A stretch of DNA of 33,556 bases from Planctomycetota bacterium (GTDB lineage Bacteria > Planctomycetota > Planctomycetia > Gemmatales > Gemmataceae), in contig JAJXWW010000044.1 in the NCBI GenBank assembly GCA_021781415.1, positions 1-33,556 of the forward strand. The letters run 5' to 3'. Made by a program: the position numbers and the translations under genes. Shown one piece after another: positions 1 through 8,250 of this stretch. The notes beneath the pieces were generated by a model. That model saw only the letters and a program-made list of their open reading frames with translations. It was not told the origin of the DNA and did not search any database. Position 1 is the stretch's first letter. Every line of letters begins with the position of its first letter.

Positions 1-354
1 CTCGCCGAGTAAGGCATCGAGACGACGAACGAAATCGGGTTGCAGAAACGGCACGTCGCAGGAGGAGACATAGGCAACGTCGGCTCGGCCTCGAAGGGCA
101 CCGAGACCGACGGCGATACCCTGAAGAGGACCGAGGCCGGGCGACGGATCGCGGAGAAGTTCCACGTCCGAAGGCAATGGCGGCACCTCGCTATCGACGG
201 CAGCAACGACGACTATCGGCGCGACCGCCTGGCCGAGCAATCGAACGACGCGCGGCAGCATGAGTTCGTCGCCGAACGGTAGCCAGGCTTTCGGTCGGCC
301 CATGCGGCGCGATTGTCCGCCGCACAGTACGACCCCGCCGATGCGATTCACCAT
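1..354 (-). CDS. mobA: MobA-like molybdenum cofactor guanylyltransferase, N-terminal part (cut by window start)
   Basis: The visible 118 codons start at ATG 354 and run off the left edge, so the C-terminal part (family length is about 190-200 residues) is missing. The N-terminus carries the nucleotidyltransferase signature LCGGQSRRMGRPK at residues 10-22, followed by a PxLGPLQGI-type substrate loop and an SSCDVPFL segment with the metal-binding Asp. This is the MobA fold, which transfers GMP from GTP onto molybdopterin in the cytoplasm to make the guanine dinucleotide cofactor of molybdoenzymes. It is transcribed divergently from the Tat-exported dehydratase gene. Related NTP transferases (MocA-like, IspD-like) share the fold, but the RRMGRPK loop and the short N-terminus fit MobA best. 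No frameshift is seen in the visible part. Confidence 0.82.
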   Translation of the reverse strand, partial: MVNRIGGVVLCGGQSRRMGRPKAWLPFGDELMLPRVVRLLGQAVAPIVVVAAVDSEVPPLPSDVELLRDPSPGLGPLQGIAVGLGALRGRADVAYVSSCDVPFLQPDFVRRLDALLGE

Positions 355-581
355 GGCCAGATCCCAAAGCACACCGGGACGCGATAGGGTTCGCTCCGCT
401 CGATCCACCCTACCTTTGCTCGTTGTAGGAAAGCGGCGGTCGAGGGGAGATGGCGCGTCACCGCGGATTTGCTTGACGGCGACTGCGGCATACGTTGAGG
501 ATAAGGTATCGTTCCCTCCCACATGGCCGCAGCCGATCCGTTTGGAACGCGGCCGACCTTCACCCTGCGAGGAAAACTCCC
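355..581. other. Divergent intergenic region with half of a palindromic repeat
   Basis: This gap lies between the divergent mobA-like and ManD-like genes. Positions 387-414 carry one arm of the GTAGGGTGGG palindrome family found whole at 17131-17202, here with one base deleted and a few substitutions. No gene was recognised in the gap; reading frames crossing it show no family features. Confidence 0.5.
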
Positions 582-1940
582 ATGAATCGACGCGATTTAC
601 TCAAGTGGACTGGAATCGGCGCGGGCGCGGCCGGCCTGCCCTGGATGTTGACCGATAAGCTCGGCTCTTCCGAAAAGCCCGCCGTCGCCCCTCCCGTCGC
701 CGATAAAAAGCTGTCGCCGTTGAAAATCACCGAGGTCAAAACCATCCTCACCGCGCCGGCGAGGATTCGACTGGTGGTCGTCAAGGTTCTCACCAACGAA
801 CCGGGACTCTACGGCCTGGGTTGCGCCACGTTCACGCAGCGGCCGCGCGTCGTCGAAACGGCGGTCGATAAATATCTCAAGCCGTTCCTCATCGGAAAAG
901 ACCCATTACAGATCGAAGATGTTTGGCAATCTTCGTTCGTGTCGTCGTACTGGCGGAACGGCCCGGTGCTGAACAACGCCATAAGCGGCGTGGACATGGC
1001 CTTGTGGGACATCCTCGGCAAGCGCGCGGGGATGCCGGTCTATCAACTGTTCGGCGGCAAGTGCCGCAAGGCCGTGGACACCTACCGCCACGCCAGCGGA
1101 GCCACCTTTGAAGAAGTGGAAAAGAACGTCCGCCGCTATATGGCGCAGGGGTATCGCCACGTCCGCGCCCAAGTCGCCATCCCCGGCAACGCCACCTACG
1201 GCAGCACGGTCAAATCGGGTAAGTCCGACGAGCCGATCAACAACCGCGCGCAGACCTGGGAGCCGAGCGCCTATGCGCGCACTCTACCGCGCCTGTTCGA
1301 GTATCTGCGAAAAAATCTCGGCGATGAAGTCGAACTGCTGCACGACATGCACGAACGTCTGCCGCCGGTACTGGCTCTCCGCGCGGTCAGGGACATCGAA
1401 CCGTATCGCTTGTTCTTCCTCGAAGATCCGTTTAGTCCGGAGGATGCGGGCTATTTCTCGCATCTACGCAAGCAATCGACGACTCCGATTGCAATGGGCG
1501 AACTGTTCAACAATCCGCACGAATGGCTGCCCCTCGTGACGGGCCGCTTAATCGACTTTATTCGTATTCATATCTCGCAAGTGGGAGGATTGTCGATGGC
1601 GCGGAAGATCGCCGCGCTGTGCGAGTTTTTCTCGGTGCGCACCGCCTGGCATGGACCGGGCGACGTTTCTCCCGTCGGCCACGCCGCCAACGTGCATCTC
1701 GATCTGGCGTCGCACAACTTCGGCATTCAAGAAGCCCGCGAGTTCACCCAGGCGGAACGAGACGTGTTCCCCGGCTGCCCCACCCTCAAGGACGGCTACT
1801 ATTGGGCCAACGACAAACCGGGCTTGGGCATCGATTTGGACGAGAAGCTGGCCGCGAAATTCCCCATCGACGACGATCCGCCGTTCGACATGCAATGGGG
1901 CAACCTACGCCGGCGCGACGGCTCGGTGACGAAGCCGTGA
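582..1940 (+). CDS. Tat-exported mannonate dehydratase-like (ManD/RspA) enolase-superfamily protein
   Basis: The protein has 452 residues from ATG 582, preceded by a CGAGGA ribosome site at 568-573. Residues 1-25 form a twin-arginine signal (NRRDLLKW then a hydrophobic GIGAGAAGLPWML stretch), so it is probably exported folded or anchored outside the cytoplasm. The rest is an enolase-superfamily protein of the ManD/RspA subgroup. Candidate metal ligands are D255, E281 and E307, and active-site residues are H257 (HDMHER), R328, H357 (AWHGPGD) and E384. Each sits exactly 45 positions after the residue I remember for the characterised Novosphingobium ManD (D210, H212, E236, E262, R283, H312, E339), and Y206 lies near its catalytic Tyr. 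ManD dehydrates D-mannonate to 2-keto-3-deoxygluconate; many RspA-like relatives have weak or different activity. Family and site are secure, exact substrate is inferred. Confidence 0.85.
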   Translation: MNRRDLLKWTGIGAGAAGLPWMLTDKLGSSEKPAVAPPVADKKLSPLKITEVKTILTAPARIRLVVVKVLTNEPGLYGLGCATFTQRPRVVETAVDKYLKPFLIGKDPLQIEDVWQSSFVSSYWRNGPVLNNAISGVDMALWDILGKRAGMPVYQLFGGKCRKAVDTYRHASGATFEEVEKNVRRYMAQGYRHVRAQVAIPGNATYGSTVKSGKSDEPINNRAQTWEPSAYARTLPRLFEYLRKNLGDEVELLHDMHERLPPVLALRAVRDIEPYRLFFLEDPFSPEDAGYFSHLRKQSTTPIAMGELFNNPHEWLPLVTGRLIDFIRIHISQVGGLSMARKIAALCEFFSVRTAWHGPGDVSPVGHAANVHLDLASHNFGIQEAREFTQAERDVFPGCPTLKDGYYWANDKPGLGIDLDEKLAAKFPIDDDPPFDMQWGNLRRRDGSVTKP

Positions 1941-1955
1941 CGGACGGGAGGATAA

Positions 1956-1991
1956 GGCGAGCGTTCGGGGCGTCGACGCGCCCCGCTCGCC
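1956..1991. terminator. Strong hairpin between convergent genes
   Basis: GGCGAGCG at 1956-1963 pairs with CGCTCGCC at 1984-1991, and an inner GGGGCG/CGCCCC stem extends it. It sits between the stop of the ManD-like gene (1940) and that of truD (1996). It lacks a clear T-run, so it may be a bidirectional stop or 3'-end stabiliser rather than a classical intrinsic terminator. Confidence 0.5.
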
Positions 1992-1995
1992 GAGG

Positions 1996-3174
1996 TCAAC
2001 GAGGATTCTTCTCGTCGTCGATGGCCTTGACCACAAGCGTGGCGTAGCTGCCGCGCGGCAAGACGAAGCTCAGGGTCCATTTGTCGCGGCCTCGATGCTT
2101 GTCGTCCGGGGCGGCTTCGTACTTCAGTTCGCGCGGCAGACACAGGACGGGGCGTTCGCCGCGCGAAAAGAACATTTCGCGGATACCTTTTATCTGCACC
2201 TGCCGCGCTTCCAAACCCTCTTCCGCCAGCACGGCCCGCACCAGTTCGGCGCGAGGGTCGGTCTCCTCGAGTTTCATCCGCGCCGACGGCAACGGTAATT
2301 GCAGTGTGGCCCATTCGTTCAGCGTCTCGGGAAGTATGTCCCGATAGAACGGCACGACGCCCAGACGCAGCCTGACGGGCCGCATCTGTTCGGGGCGCAG
2401 GCGAGCGGTTAGCCAACGGGCGAGGATGCGATTCCACAGGTGACTCTGGTAGGCCGAGAGATAGAGTCCGCGCGATTCGGGACTCAGCCGCGCCACCGCG
2501 CCTCGGAAATCGGTGGGATGAACGCGCAGATGGTCGATCGGGCTGTGAGCTTGGCCGCGCGGCAGTTCGTCTTTGAGACGCGCCCAATCGCCCCAATGCG
2601 CCGTCAGAAGTTGCTTCTCTTTCTTCGAGGCGGCGCGGTCGTGTTCGTAAGACGCGGTCAGAGCCAGTCGCAGCGCCTCCTCGAAACGTCCCCGAACCAG
2701 AAGCCGGGCCACGAACTCGCTGCCTTCTCCAGCGACCGACCCGAACCGTTGATCGTCGAAGTAATTCGGCACTCCCTCGCGCTCGATCTGGCGCAGTCGC
2801 GCCTCAATGTCGGCGCGGGCCGTGGGCTGAATGTCGCGCAGCGTCAGTCGAAAGCGATTCGCCTCAATGTGGCGCGAGGCATACGGCTCGGCGACTTGGC
2901 CGAGGTATCGCACGTCGATCTCGTGGTGTTTCAAATTGCGGCGAGGACCGTGAAAGATCGACAGATACTGTATCGTGGAAGCGTGGCGATCTTTCATTCC
3001 GCCATAGGAAATGCGGCGCGGTTCGACGCGCCACCGCCGGCGCACCGCCGCCAGAGCGTCCGGCGTGGACCAACCGCGCTTCTCCAGGCGATACAGGGCA
3101 TACGGTCCTTCCGACGGAGCGATCGAAGGGATCTCTTCCACCTGAAAATCGTCCGGTTGTTGTTTGACTTTCAT
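1996..3174 (-). CDS. truD: tRNA pseudouridine(13) synthase TruD
   Basis: This cytoplasmic enzyme isomerises uridine 13 of certain tRNAs to pseudouridine. The 392-residue product starts at ATG 3174 (MKVKQQPDDFQVEEI, the usual TruD opening), with GGAG five bases upstream inside the preceding gene. The catalytic Asp is D62 in YGGMKDRHA at 57-65. NYFDDQRFG and SAYQSHLWNRIL match conserved TruD segments. A frame extending 13 codons upstream exists but lies inside the oxidoreductase gene and adds unrelated residues. The start overlaps the stop of that gene as ATGA (3171-3174), so translation is probably coupled. It is the last gene of a three-gene minus-strand operon. Confidence 0.93.
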   Translation of the reverse strand: MKVKQQPDDFQVEEIPSIAPSEGPYALYRLEKRGWSTPDALAAVRRRWRVEPRRISYGGMKDRHASTIQYLSIFHGPRRNLKHHEIDVRYLGQVAEPYASRHIEANRFRLTLRDIQPTARADIEARLRQIEREGVPNYFDDQRFGSVAGEGSEFVARLLVRGRFEEALRLALTASYEHDRAASKKEKQLLTAHWGDWARLKDELPRGQAHSPIDHLRVHPTDFRGAVARLSPESRGLYLSAYQSHLWNRILARWLTARLRPEQMRPVRLRLGVVPFYRDILPETLNEWATLQLPLPSARMKLEETDPRAELVRAVLAEEGLEARQVQIKGIREMFFSRGERPVLCLPRELKYEAAPDDKHRGRDKWTLSFVLPRGSYATLVVKAIDDEKNPR

Positions 3175-4205
3175 CTTGCTCCACGCTCTCGGTTGTCGTT
3201 CGTACGGATACAAATCTTACCGAAGTGCGCGGCGCTCTCCATGTGGTGAAGTGCCTCCACGACTTCTTCAAAAGGAAAAACGCGATCGACGACGGGGCGC
3301 AATTGATGCTGTGCGATGGCGCGATTCATGGCCTCGAACATCTCCCGCGAGCCGACGAAAATGCCTTGCACGCGGACATTTTTCATCAGAATCGGCAAGG
3401 TGTTGGCCTGTCCCACGCCGGCCAGTACGCCGATCAGCGCGATCCGCCCGCCCGTGCGCACTGCGCGGAGCGATTGGCCGAGCGTGCCCGCGCCGCCGAC
3501 TTCGACGACGCAATCGACGCCGCGCCCTCCGGTTAAGGCGCGAACGCGATCGCCCCATTCGGGAGTTTCTTTGTAGTTTATACACTCAGACGCGCCGAGT
3601 TTGCGCGCGCGCTCCAGTTTTTCGTCGCTGCTCGAAGTAATGATGACGCGCGCTCCGGCGAGGCGGGCGAATTGCAAGGCGAACAGCGACACGCCGCCGG
3701 TCCCTTGAACGAGAACGCTATCGCCGGGCTTCACTTGCCCCTCGGTGACGAGCGCATGCCAGGCGGTGACGGCGGCGCAGGGCAGCGTGGCCGCCTCCTC
3801 GTAGCTGAGATGCTCCGGCACCGGCACCACGCCGTCTTGGTGCAACACCGCATACTCGGCGAGCAAACCGTCGATTGCGCCGCCGAGGGCCGATTTGGCC
3901 TTGTCGTCGTCGATCTCCCCGGCGATCCAGCGCTGCATAAAGATACCGGCGACGCGCTGGCCGACTTTGACCCGGTCGACGCCGGGGCCAACCTCGACGA
4001 CTTCTCCCGCCGCATCGGACAGCGGGATGCGCGGCAACGGCATCTTTGGATTGTATTGCCCCTTCACGACCATCAGATCGCGGTAGTTGAGCGATGCCGC
4101 CTCAATGCGCATCAGAACCTCGCCCGGTCCCGGACTCGGCTTCGGCCTCTCCCCCTGCTTCAGCGCGTCGAGTCCAAACCCATCGCGGATTTCATAGACC
4201 TTCAT
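3171..4205 (-). CDS. MDR-superfamily NAD(P)-dependent alcohol dehydrogenase / quinone oxidoreductase-like protein
   Basis: The 344-residue protein belongs to the medium-chain dehydrogenase/reductase superfamily. It has an N-terminal GroES-like substrate domain (residues 1-130; SLNYRDL and GEVVEVGPGV are typical) and a Rossmann cofactor domain with QGTGGVSLFALQFA at 167-180 and SSDEKLERARKLGA after it. The four-Cys structural zinc lobe of classical alcohol dehydrogenases is absent, which points to a zinc-free quinone-reductase-like branch. The substrate cannot be read from sequence. It follows the MBL hydrolase gene by 43 bases and overlaps truD by four bases. Confidence is high for family and low for reaction. 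Confidence 0.85.
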   Translation of the reverse strand: MKVYEIRDGFGLDALKQGERPKPSPGPGEVLMRIEAASLNYRDLMVVKGQYNPKMPLPRIPLSDAAGEVVEVGPGVDRVKVGQRVAGIFMQRWIAGEIDDDKAKSALGGAIDGLLAEYAVLHQDGVVPVPEHLSYEEAATLPCAAVTAWHALVTEGQVKPGDSVLVQGTGGVSLFALQFARLAGARVIITSSSDEKLERARKLGASECINYKETPEWGDRVRALTGGRGVDCVVEVGGAGTLGQSLRAVRTGGRIALIGVLAGVGQANTLPILMKNVRVQGIFVGSREMFEAMNRAIAQHQLRPVVDRVFPFEEVVEALHHMESAAHFGKICIRTNDNRERGAR

Positions 4206-4248
4206 TGTCGATACTCCTTCTCGTTTGTTTTATTTCCGTGGAGCGCTC

Positions 4249-4899
4249 TCATCGCTCGGATAGAAACGGATTCGTTCGCTTCTCGTGTCCGATGGTGGTC
4301 GTGGGGCCGTGGCCGGGGTAGACGACGGCGTCGTCGGGCAGGGTGAAGAGTTTGCGGCGGATGCCGTCGAGCAGACGGCGGCCGTCGCTGCCGGGGAAAT
4401 CGTAGCGACCGATGCCGCCTCGAAACAAGACATCGCCGCCAAAAACGCGCGTCGGCGCGCCCTCGAACACGAAGACGATGTGCCCCGGCGAATGACCGGG
4501 TAGATCCAACACCGAGAACCGCAGTCCCGCCGCCTCAACCGTATCGCCTTCGCTCACCGTGCGCTCCGCCGGGGGGCTGACGATGGCAAAGCCGAAGCCG
4601 GCGCTCAGATTCGCGTCGGCATTTTCCAGCATGAACGCATCCCCCTCGCCGATCACCAACGGAGCATCGGGAGCGAGCCGTTTCATGGCGTCGTTGCCGG
4701 CGATATGGTCGGCGTGGCCGTGAGTGTTCAGAATCGCCGACAACGTCAATCCTTCTTCGCTCAGACATTCTTCGATCAGCTCCGGCTGCAAACCGGGATC
4801 GAAGACGACGCACTCCGTCGAACCGGGCAGCCAGACGACGTAACTGTTCTCTTCAAAAGGCATAGAAACGAGCGTGCGAATGTTGAGTGTTGGCGGCAT
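4249..4899 (-). CDS. MBL-fold metallo-hydrolase, glyoxalase II-like
   Basis: This 216-residue, single-domain protein has the complete binuclear metal site of the metallo-beta-lactamase fold: H60, H62, D64 and H65 in THGHADH, H136 in PGHSPGH, D156 in FGGDVLF and H197 in YPGHGP. The compact size and motif spacing fit the hydroxyacylglutathione-hydrolase-like (GloB-related) thioesterase branch seen in many bacteria. No signal peptide is seen, so it is cytoplasmic. It is the first gene of the operon with the MDR oxidoreductase and truD, and is divergent from the DUF1571 gene. The physiological thioester or other substrate is not determined by the sequence. Confidence 0.88.
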   Translation of the reverse strand: MPPTLNIRTLVSMPFEENSYVVWLPGSTECVVFDPGLQPELIEECLSEEGLTLSAILNTHGHADHIAGNDAMKRLAPDAPLVIGEGDAFMLENADANLSAGFGFAIVSPPAERTVSEGDTVEAAGLRFSVLDLPGHSPGHIVFVFEGAPTRVFGGDVLFRGGIGRYDFPGSDGRRLLDGIRRKLFTLPDDAVVYPGHGPTTTIGHEKRTNPFLSER

Positions 4900-5284
4900 G
4901 GTGAAACTCTTTCGATAAGTGGGATCGTTTGTATTGCCCTCACGGCGAGAGCGGATCGGATTGCTCCGGTGTTCGCCTCCTCGGATTGCCCCACCTTTCT
5001 TCTCTTTTTAACCCCGAATTGCAAACACCGTGTAAATTATACAGAGCGAGACGGTGACGGCGGACACGATTCGATTTCGAGTCTGGACGCAACTTCTTGC
5101 CGTCTCGACGCTTCCATTCCTGGGCATCACGACCGAGCCGACGCGCGGATTCGCTGGCACGAGAGTTGCTTGAGGAGAGATCGACTCGCGGCGGCGCGGG
5201 CCGGAACAGAGGAAAATACCAACCCAGACCCGTCGAACGGGAGACGTTCGGGTTTCACCCGCGCGTCGAGAAGGAGCGGCGAGT
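4900..5284. other. Divergent promoter region, no gene seen
   Basis: These 385 bases separate the MBL hydrolase (minus) from the DUF1571 gene (plus) and should hold both promoters. An AT-richer stretch around 5010-5045 is the most promoter-like part, but no -35/-10 pair with correct spacing could be assigned. Frames crossing the region show no family features. AAGGAG at 5270-5275 is the ribosome site of the downstream gene. Confidence 0.5.
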
Positions 5285-6172
5285 ATGTCCATCCGTCAGC
5301 CAGGAGGAGCGAAGTCCCTCATGCCCCTGCCAAGAGGAGAAACCTGTCGGCCTCGCCGCTGGTGGTTTTACGGCGGCGTTGGCTTTTTGGGATTGGTGCT
5401 TCTCGGCGCGGGTCAACCGCCGAACTCGGCTTCGCCGCCTCCCCCTTCCGCGCCGCAGCCCATGGAGACCACGGCTCCACAAACGCCCGCGCCCGCGGCC
5501 TCACCGATGGACGAACCCATACGTCTCATTCAGGAAGCTCAGAAAGCCTACCAGGACGTTCGCGACTACACCTGCTTGCTTGTGAAGCGGGAACGCATGA
5601 ACGGGACCATGCCGCCGGAAGCCGTCATGGAGATGAAAGTGCGAACCAAGCCGTTCAGCGTCTACTTGAGATGGATTCAGCCGCGCACCGAAGCCGGGCA
5701 AGAGGTTTGCTATGTCGCCGGTCGCAACGACGGCAAAATGCGCGTCCATCCCAAGGGCGTCCTCGGCTCGTTCGCCGGTTTTGTGTCTCTGGATGTGAAC
5801 GACCCGCGCGTTCGCCGATTGAGTCGCCGTAACATTACGGAGGCGGGCATCGGCAACCCGATCGAACGCTTCGCGGTGTCTTGGGAGATCGAACGGCGCG
5901 ACAAGCTCACGGATCAAGTCAAAGTCGCCGAGTACGAGTACAACCGCCGTCGCTGTATGCGTGTCGAGACGATCCATCCAACCAATGGCAACGGCCATTT
6001 CCACTACTACCGCGACGTGGTTTACTTCGACAAACAGACGCACTTGCCGATCCGCCTGGAGTTCTACGATTGGCCGCGCCAAGCCGACGATCCGGGCCAA
6101 CTCGTCGAGTCGTATAGCTTCGCCAACATGCGCATCAACATTGGCTTGGGCGACGAAGTGTTCAAACATTGA
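5285..6172 (+). CDS. DUF1571 domain protein, membrane-anchored or exported
   Basis: The 295-residue protein starts at ATG 5285, supported by AAGGAG nine bases upstream; an internal ATG at 5321 is a weaker alternative. Residues 27-43 form one hydrophobic segment after a basic stretch (CRPRRWW), acting as an N-terminal anchor or uncleaved signal. A Pro/Ala-rich linker (45-75) leads to the DUF1571 domain (about 78-295), recognised from YTCLLVKRERMNG, KPFSVYLRW, GKMRVHPKG and a C-terminal YRDVVYFDKQTHLPIRLEFYDW. The fold resembles lipoprotein-localisation (LolA/LolB-like) beta sheets in related families, but function is unknown. It ends against the ABC permease gene on the other strand, with a long inverted repeat between. 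Confidence 0.85.
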   Translation: MSIRQPGGAKSLMPLPRGETCRPRRWWFYGGVGFLGLVLLGAGQPPNSASPPPPSAPQPMETTAPQTPAPAASPMDEPIRLIQEAQKAYQDVRDYTCLLVKRERMNGTMPPEAVMEMKVRTKPFSVYLRWIQPRTEAGQEVCYVAGRNDGKMRVHPKGVLGSFAGFVSLDVNDPRVRRLSRRNITEAGIGNPIERFAVSWEIERRDKLTDQVKVAEYEYNRRRCMRVETIHPTNGNGHFHYYRDVVYFDKQTHLPIRLEFYDWPRQADDPGQLVESYSFANMRINIGLGDEVFKH

Positions 6173-6177
6173 TGGGA

Positions 6178-6245
6178 TTGTCGATGCCCTCGCCACAATC
6201 GAGTGAAGACGATCCTACTCCCGATTGCGGCGAGGGCTTCGACGA
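6178..6245. terminator. Long inverted repeat between convergent genes
   Basis: Arms 6178-6201 and 6222-6245 are near-complementary (two clear mismatches and one G-U pair, core gccctcgcc/ggcgagggc) around a 20-base loop. It lies between the DUF1571 stop (6172) and the ABC permease stop (6277) on the opposite strand. There is no long T-run, so it is best read as a bidirectional terminator or 3'-end protective hairpin. Confidence 0.6.
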
Positions 6246-6276
6246 TCTCCGTGATCTCTTTAGAGCGCAATTCGAG

Positions 6277-8073
6277 CTAGAACTCCATCTCGCGCAGCGC
6301 GCGGATACCGGCGCGCAGAGGAAGTATCACGCACGCCCCTCCGAGCGCCAAGCCGAGAATCACTCCGGAAGCGATAACCCCTCCCTTGGGAATTAGCCCG
6401 CTTACTGCCGTCGATTCGAGAATCGTCTCGGCGTGCCACGGCGCGGCCATCGAACCCAAGATGAGCAACAGGTAGAGCAGCCCAGCCACCAGATTGAGCG
6501 TTCCGCCAAAACCGGCGGCAATTTTCGAGGGATCGCTCTCGCGGAAGTTGGGCATTATCGCGCCCAGACCCACGCTCAAACCGCTCAACCCCGCCGCCAA
6601 CACCGCCACCGTCAAAGCGTGCAAGAGAATCGCCTCCCCCGGCATCATCAGCATCCAATCGCTGACCAAAGCCAACCCTTCGGCAATGATGAGTCCGCCC
6701 ACCATCGAGAACGCGAACTTGCCTTGCAACAGGCGCTCGCGCCGCAACGGCAACAGGCCGAGTATCCAAAACTTGCGCCCTTCCAGACTCAACATGGGAT
6801 ACACAAAGCGTCCGGTATAGGTACAAAGCAACAGGGCGATGGCACACAGGTTCAGGAAGCTGATGCCGTTCTGAAAGCGTCCCTCCAGATTCTCGACGAA
6901 GCGGCGAATGTTGGTGAAGTAGAGCAGCATCAAGCCGCTGAAAACGAGGATCTGCCCCCACTGCTGCGGATCGCGGCGAAAGGTGCGAAAGTCCTTGACC
7001 AACAACAGACGGGTAGTCGGATGGACGAAAGGCAAGGCCCCGTAAAGCAACCGATCCACCCAGGGTTCTCGCCGCAACGGCGAAGCGGCAACGCTAGGCG
7101 GCGGGTTTGGGGATTCGGTCGCGGGGGCCACTGTCGGCGGCACGGCCGTTCGTCTCAGATCGCCGCCGGTCGAGAGGCGGTTGTAGCCTCGGCGATAGAG
7201 CCATGCGGAAGCGACGGCGGCCATCAAATATAAAAACAGTCCATTACTCCACACCAGCGCCAGATAATAGAGCGCGCTGCCGATCTCGCCGCGCACGACG
7301 CGGCGCAGTCCGAGCGAGACCCAATGACTTGGGGCCAACGGGCTGCGCGTGAAGGTGAAGTAGCTCAGCAGGCGCGTGACGGCCTCGCGCATCTCGTCGC
7401 GCCACAAGTCCGCAGGCGCGGCGCGAACGATGCGATAAATCCACAGGAGCAACGCCGCCGTCAGCGCTGCCAGCAGCAGACCCACCACTTGTTTGCGCCT
7501 CTGCGGAACGAAGTTGACGACGAGCAATGCCCCAAGTCCGCCCAGCGCACCCGGAAGGAGAACGAAGCCGAGAAAATACAGCGGCAGAAAGAAATAGAAA
7601 TACCACGGCGCTTCGCCGACGATGCCGAAGGCGAGGAGAATCGGCGTGCCCAACAGTAAAAACGCCCAGCTGCTAAAGGCTACCGCGCCTTGAAACTTGT
7701 AGGCGAACACGCGATCCGCCGCCACCGGTTTGGACAGCAGAAACGCCGTCTCCGCCGAACTGAAGAGGCTGCCGTAGAGAATCAAGCCGCTGGAGAAAAT
7801 CAGCAGCACGGCCAACGACAAAAACAAGAGGTCGAGCAAAATGCCGACGATGTCGCCCGTCATCGGCACGCCCACCTCCATCTGAAGGAAGAGGAACCCG
7901 CCCCAACTGATGGCGAAGACAAATCCCCAAACGACGAGACTGCACAACACGACAACCAACGGACGCATCGACGATTGACCGAACGCCGCGCGCCACGAAT
8001 TGCGCAAGAGAGCGAGTCGCAATCGATGAAAGAGAAACGCTTGATTCACGAGTTTCCCACTTTCCGAACTCAT
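6277..8073 (-). CDS. ABC-2-type exporter permease, large
   Basis: This 598-residue integral membrane protein has roughly ten to twelve hydrophobic helices in two groups (about residues 38-240 and 280-590). The groups are separated by a soluble Pro/Ser-rich linker (TVAPATESPNPPPS) and a basic segment (LLLVKDFRTFRRDPQQWGQ) typical of large ABC exporter permeases. It probably works with the ATPase encoded just upstream; the substrate is unknown. ATG 8073 (MSSESGKLVNQ) is chosen as the start. The frame stays open another 186 bases through the 30-bp repeat array to a GTG at 8259 inside the ATPase gene, which would add a repetitive CxxC-rich tail. The ATG has only a weak ribosome site (GGGTG). Confidence 0.82.
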   Translation of the reverse strand: MSSESGKLVNQAFLFHRLRLALLRNSWRAAFGQSSMRPLVVVLCSLVVWGFVFAISWGGFLFLQMEVGVPMTGDIVGILLDLLFLSLAVLLIFSSGLILYGSLFSSAETAFLLSKPVAADRVFAYKFQGAVAFSSWAFLLLGTPILLAFGIVGEAPWYFYFFLPLYFLGFVLLPGALGGLGALLVVNFVPQRRKQVVGLLLAALTAALLLWIYRIVRAAPADLWRDEMREAVTRLLSYFTFTRSPLAPSHWVSLGLRRVVRGEIGSALYYLALVWSNGLFLYLMAAVASAWLYRRGYNRLSTGGDLRRTAVPPTVAPATESPNPPPSVAASPLRREPWVDRLLYGALPFVHPTTRLLLVKDFRTFRRDPQQWGQILVFSGLMLLYFTNIRRFVENLEGRFQNGISFLNLCAIALLLCTYTGRFVYPMLSLEGRKFWILGLLPLRRERLLQGKFAFSMVGGLIIAEGLALVSDWMLMMPGEAILLHALTVAVLAAGLSGLSVGLGAIMPNFRESDPSKIAAGFGGTLNLVAGLLYLLLILGSMAAPWHAETILESTAVSGLIPKGGVIASGVILGLALGGACVILPLRAGIRALREMEF

Positions 8074-8250
8074 CACCCGGCAGCTAACGCAGCCGGTTCG
8101 CCTGACCCGGCAGCTAACGCAGCCGGTTCGCCTGACCCGGCAGCTAACGCAGCCGGTTCGCCTGACCCGGCAGCTAACGCAGCCGGTTCGCTTGACCCGG
8201 CAGCTAACGCAGCCGGTTCGCTTGACCCGGCAGCTAACGCAGCCGGTTCG
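8071..8250. repeat. Six tandem copies of a 30-bp hairpin-forming unit
   Basis: Six units (8071-8100, 8101-8130, 8131-8160, 8161-8190, 8191-8220, 8221-8250) share the core cccggcagctaacgcagccg. They differ only at the second base of the joining pentamer (cctga or cttga) and in the first pentamer. Each unit is an imperfect palindrome (CCGGC-A-GC, loop TAAC, GC-A-GCCGG), so the transcript carries six hairpins in a row. The array spans the gap between the ABC ATPase stop (inside the last unit on the plus strand) and the permease ATG. Unit length is a multiple of three: on the minus strand one frame is fully open (RTGCVSCRV units), while the ATPase frame meets TAG in every unit. Confidence 0.95.

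Noticed and set aside
8071..8250. Possible CRISPR array
   Set aside because: The 30-bp units are directly adjacent with no unique spacers and lie between coupled genes, with no cas genes in the window.
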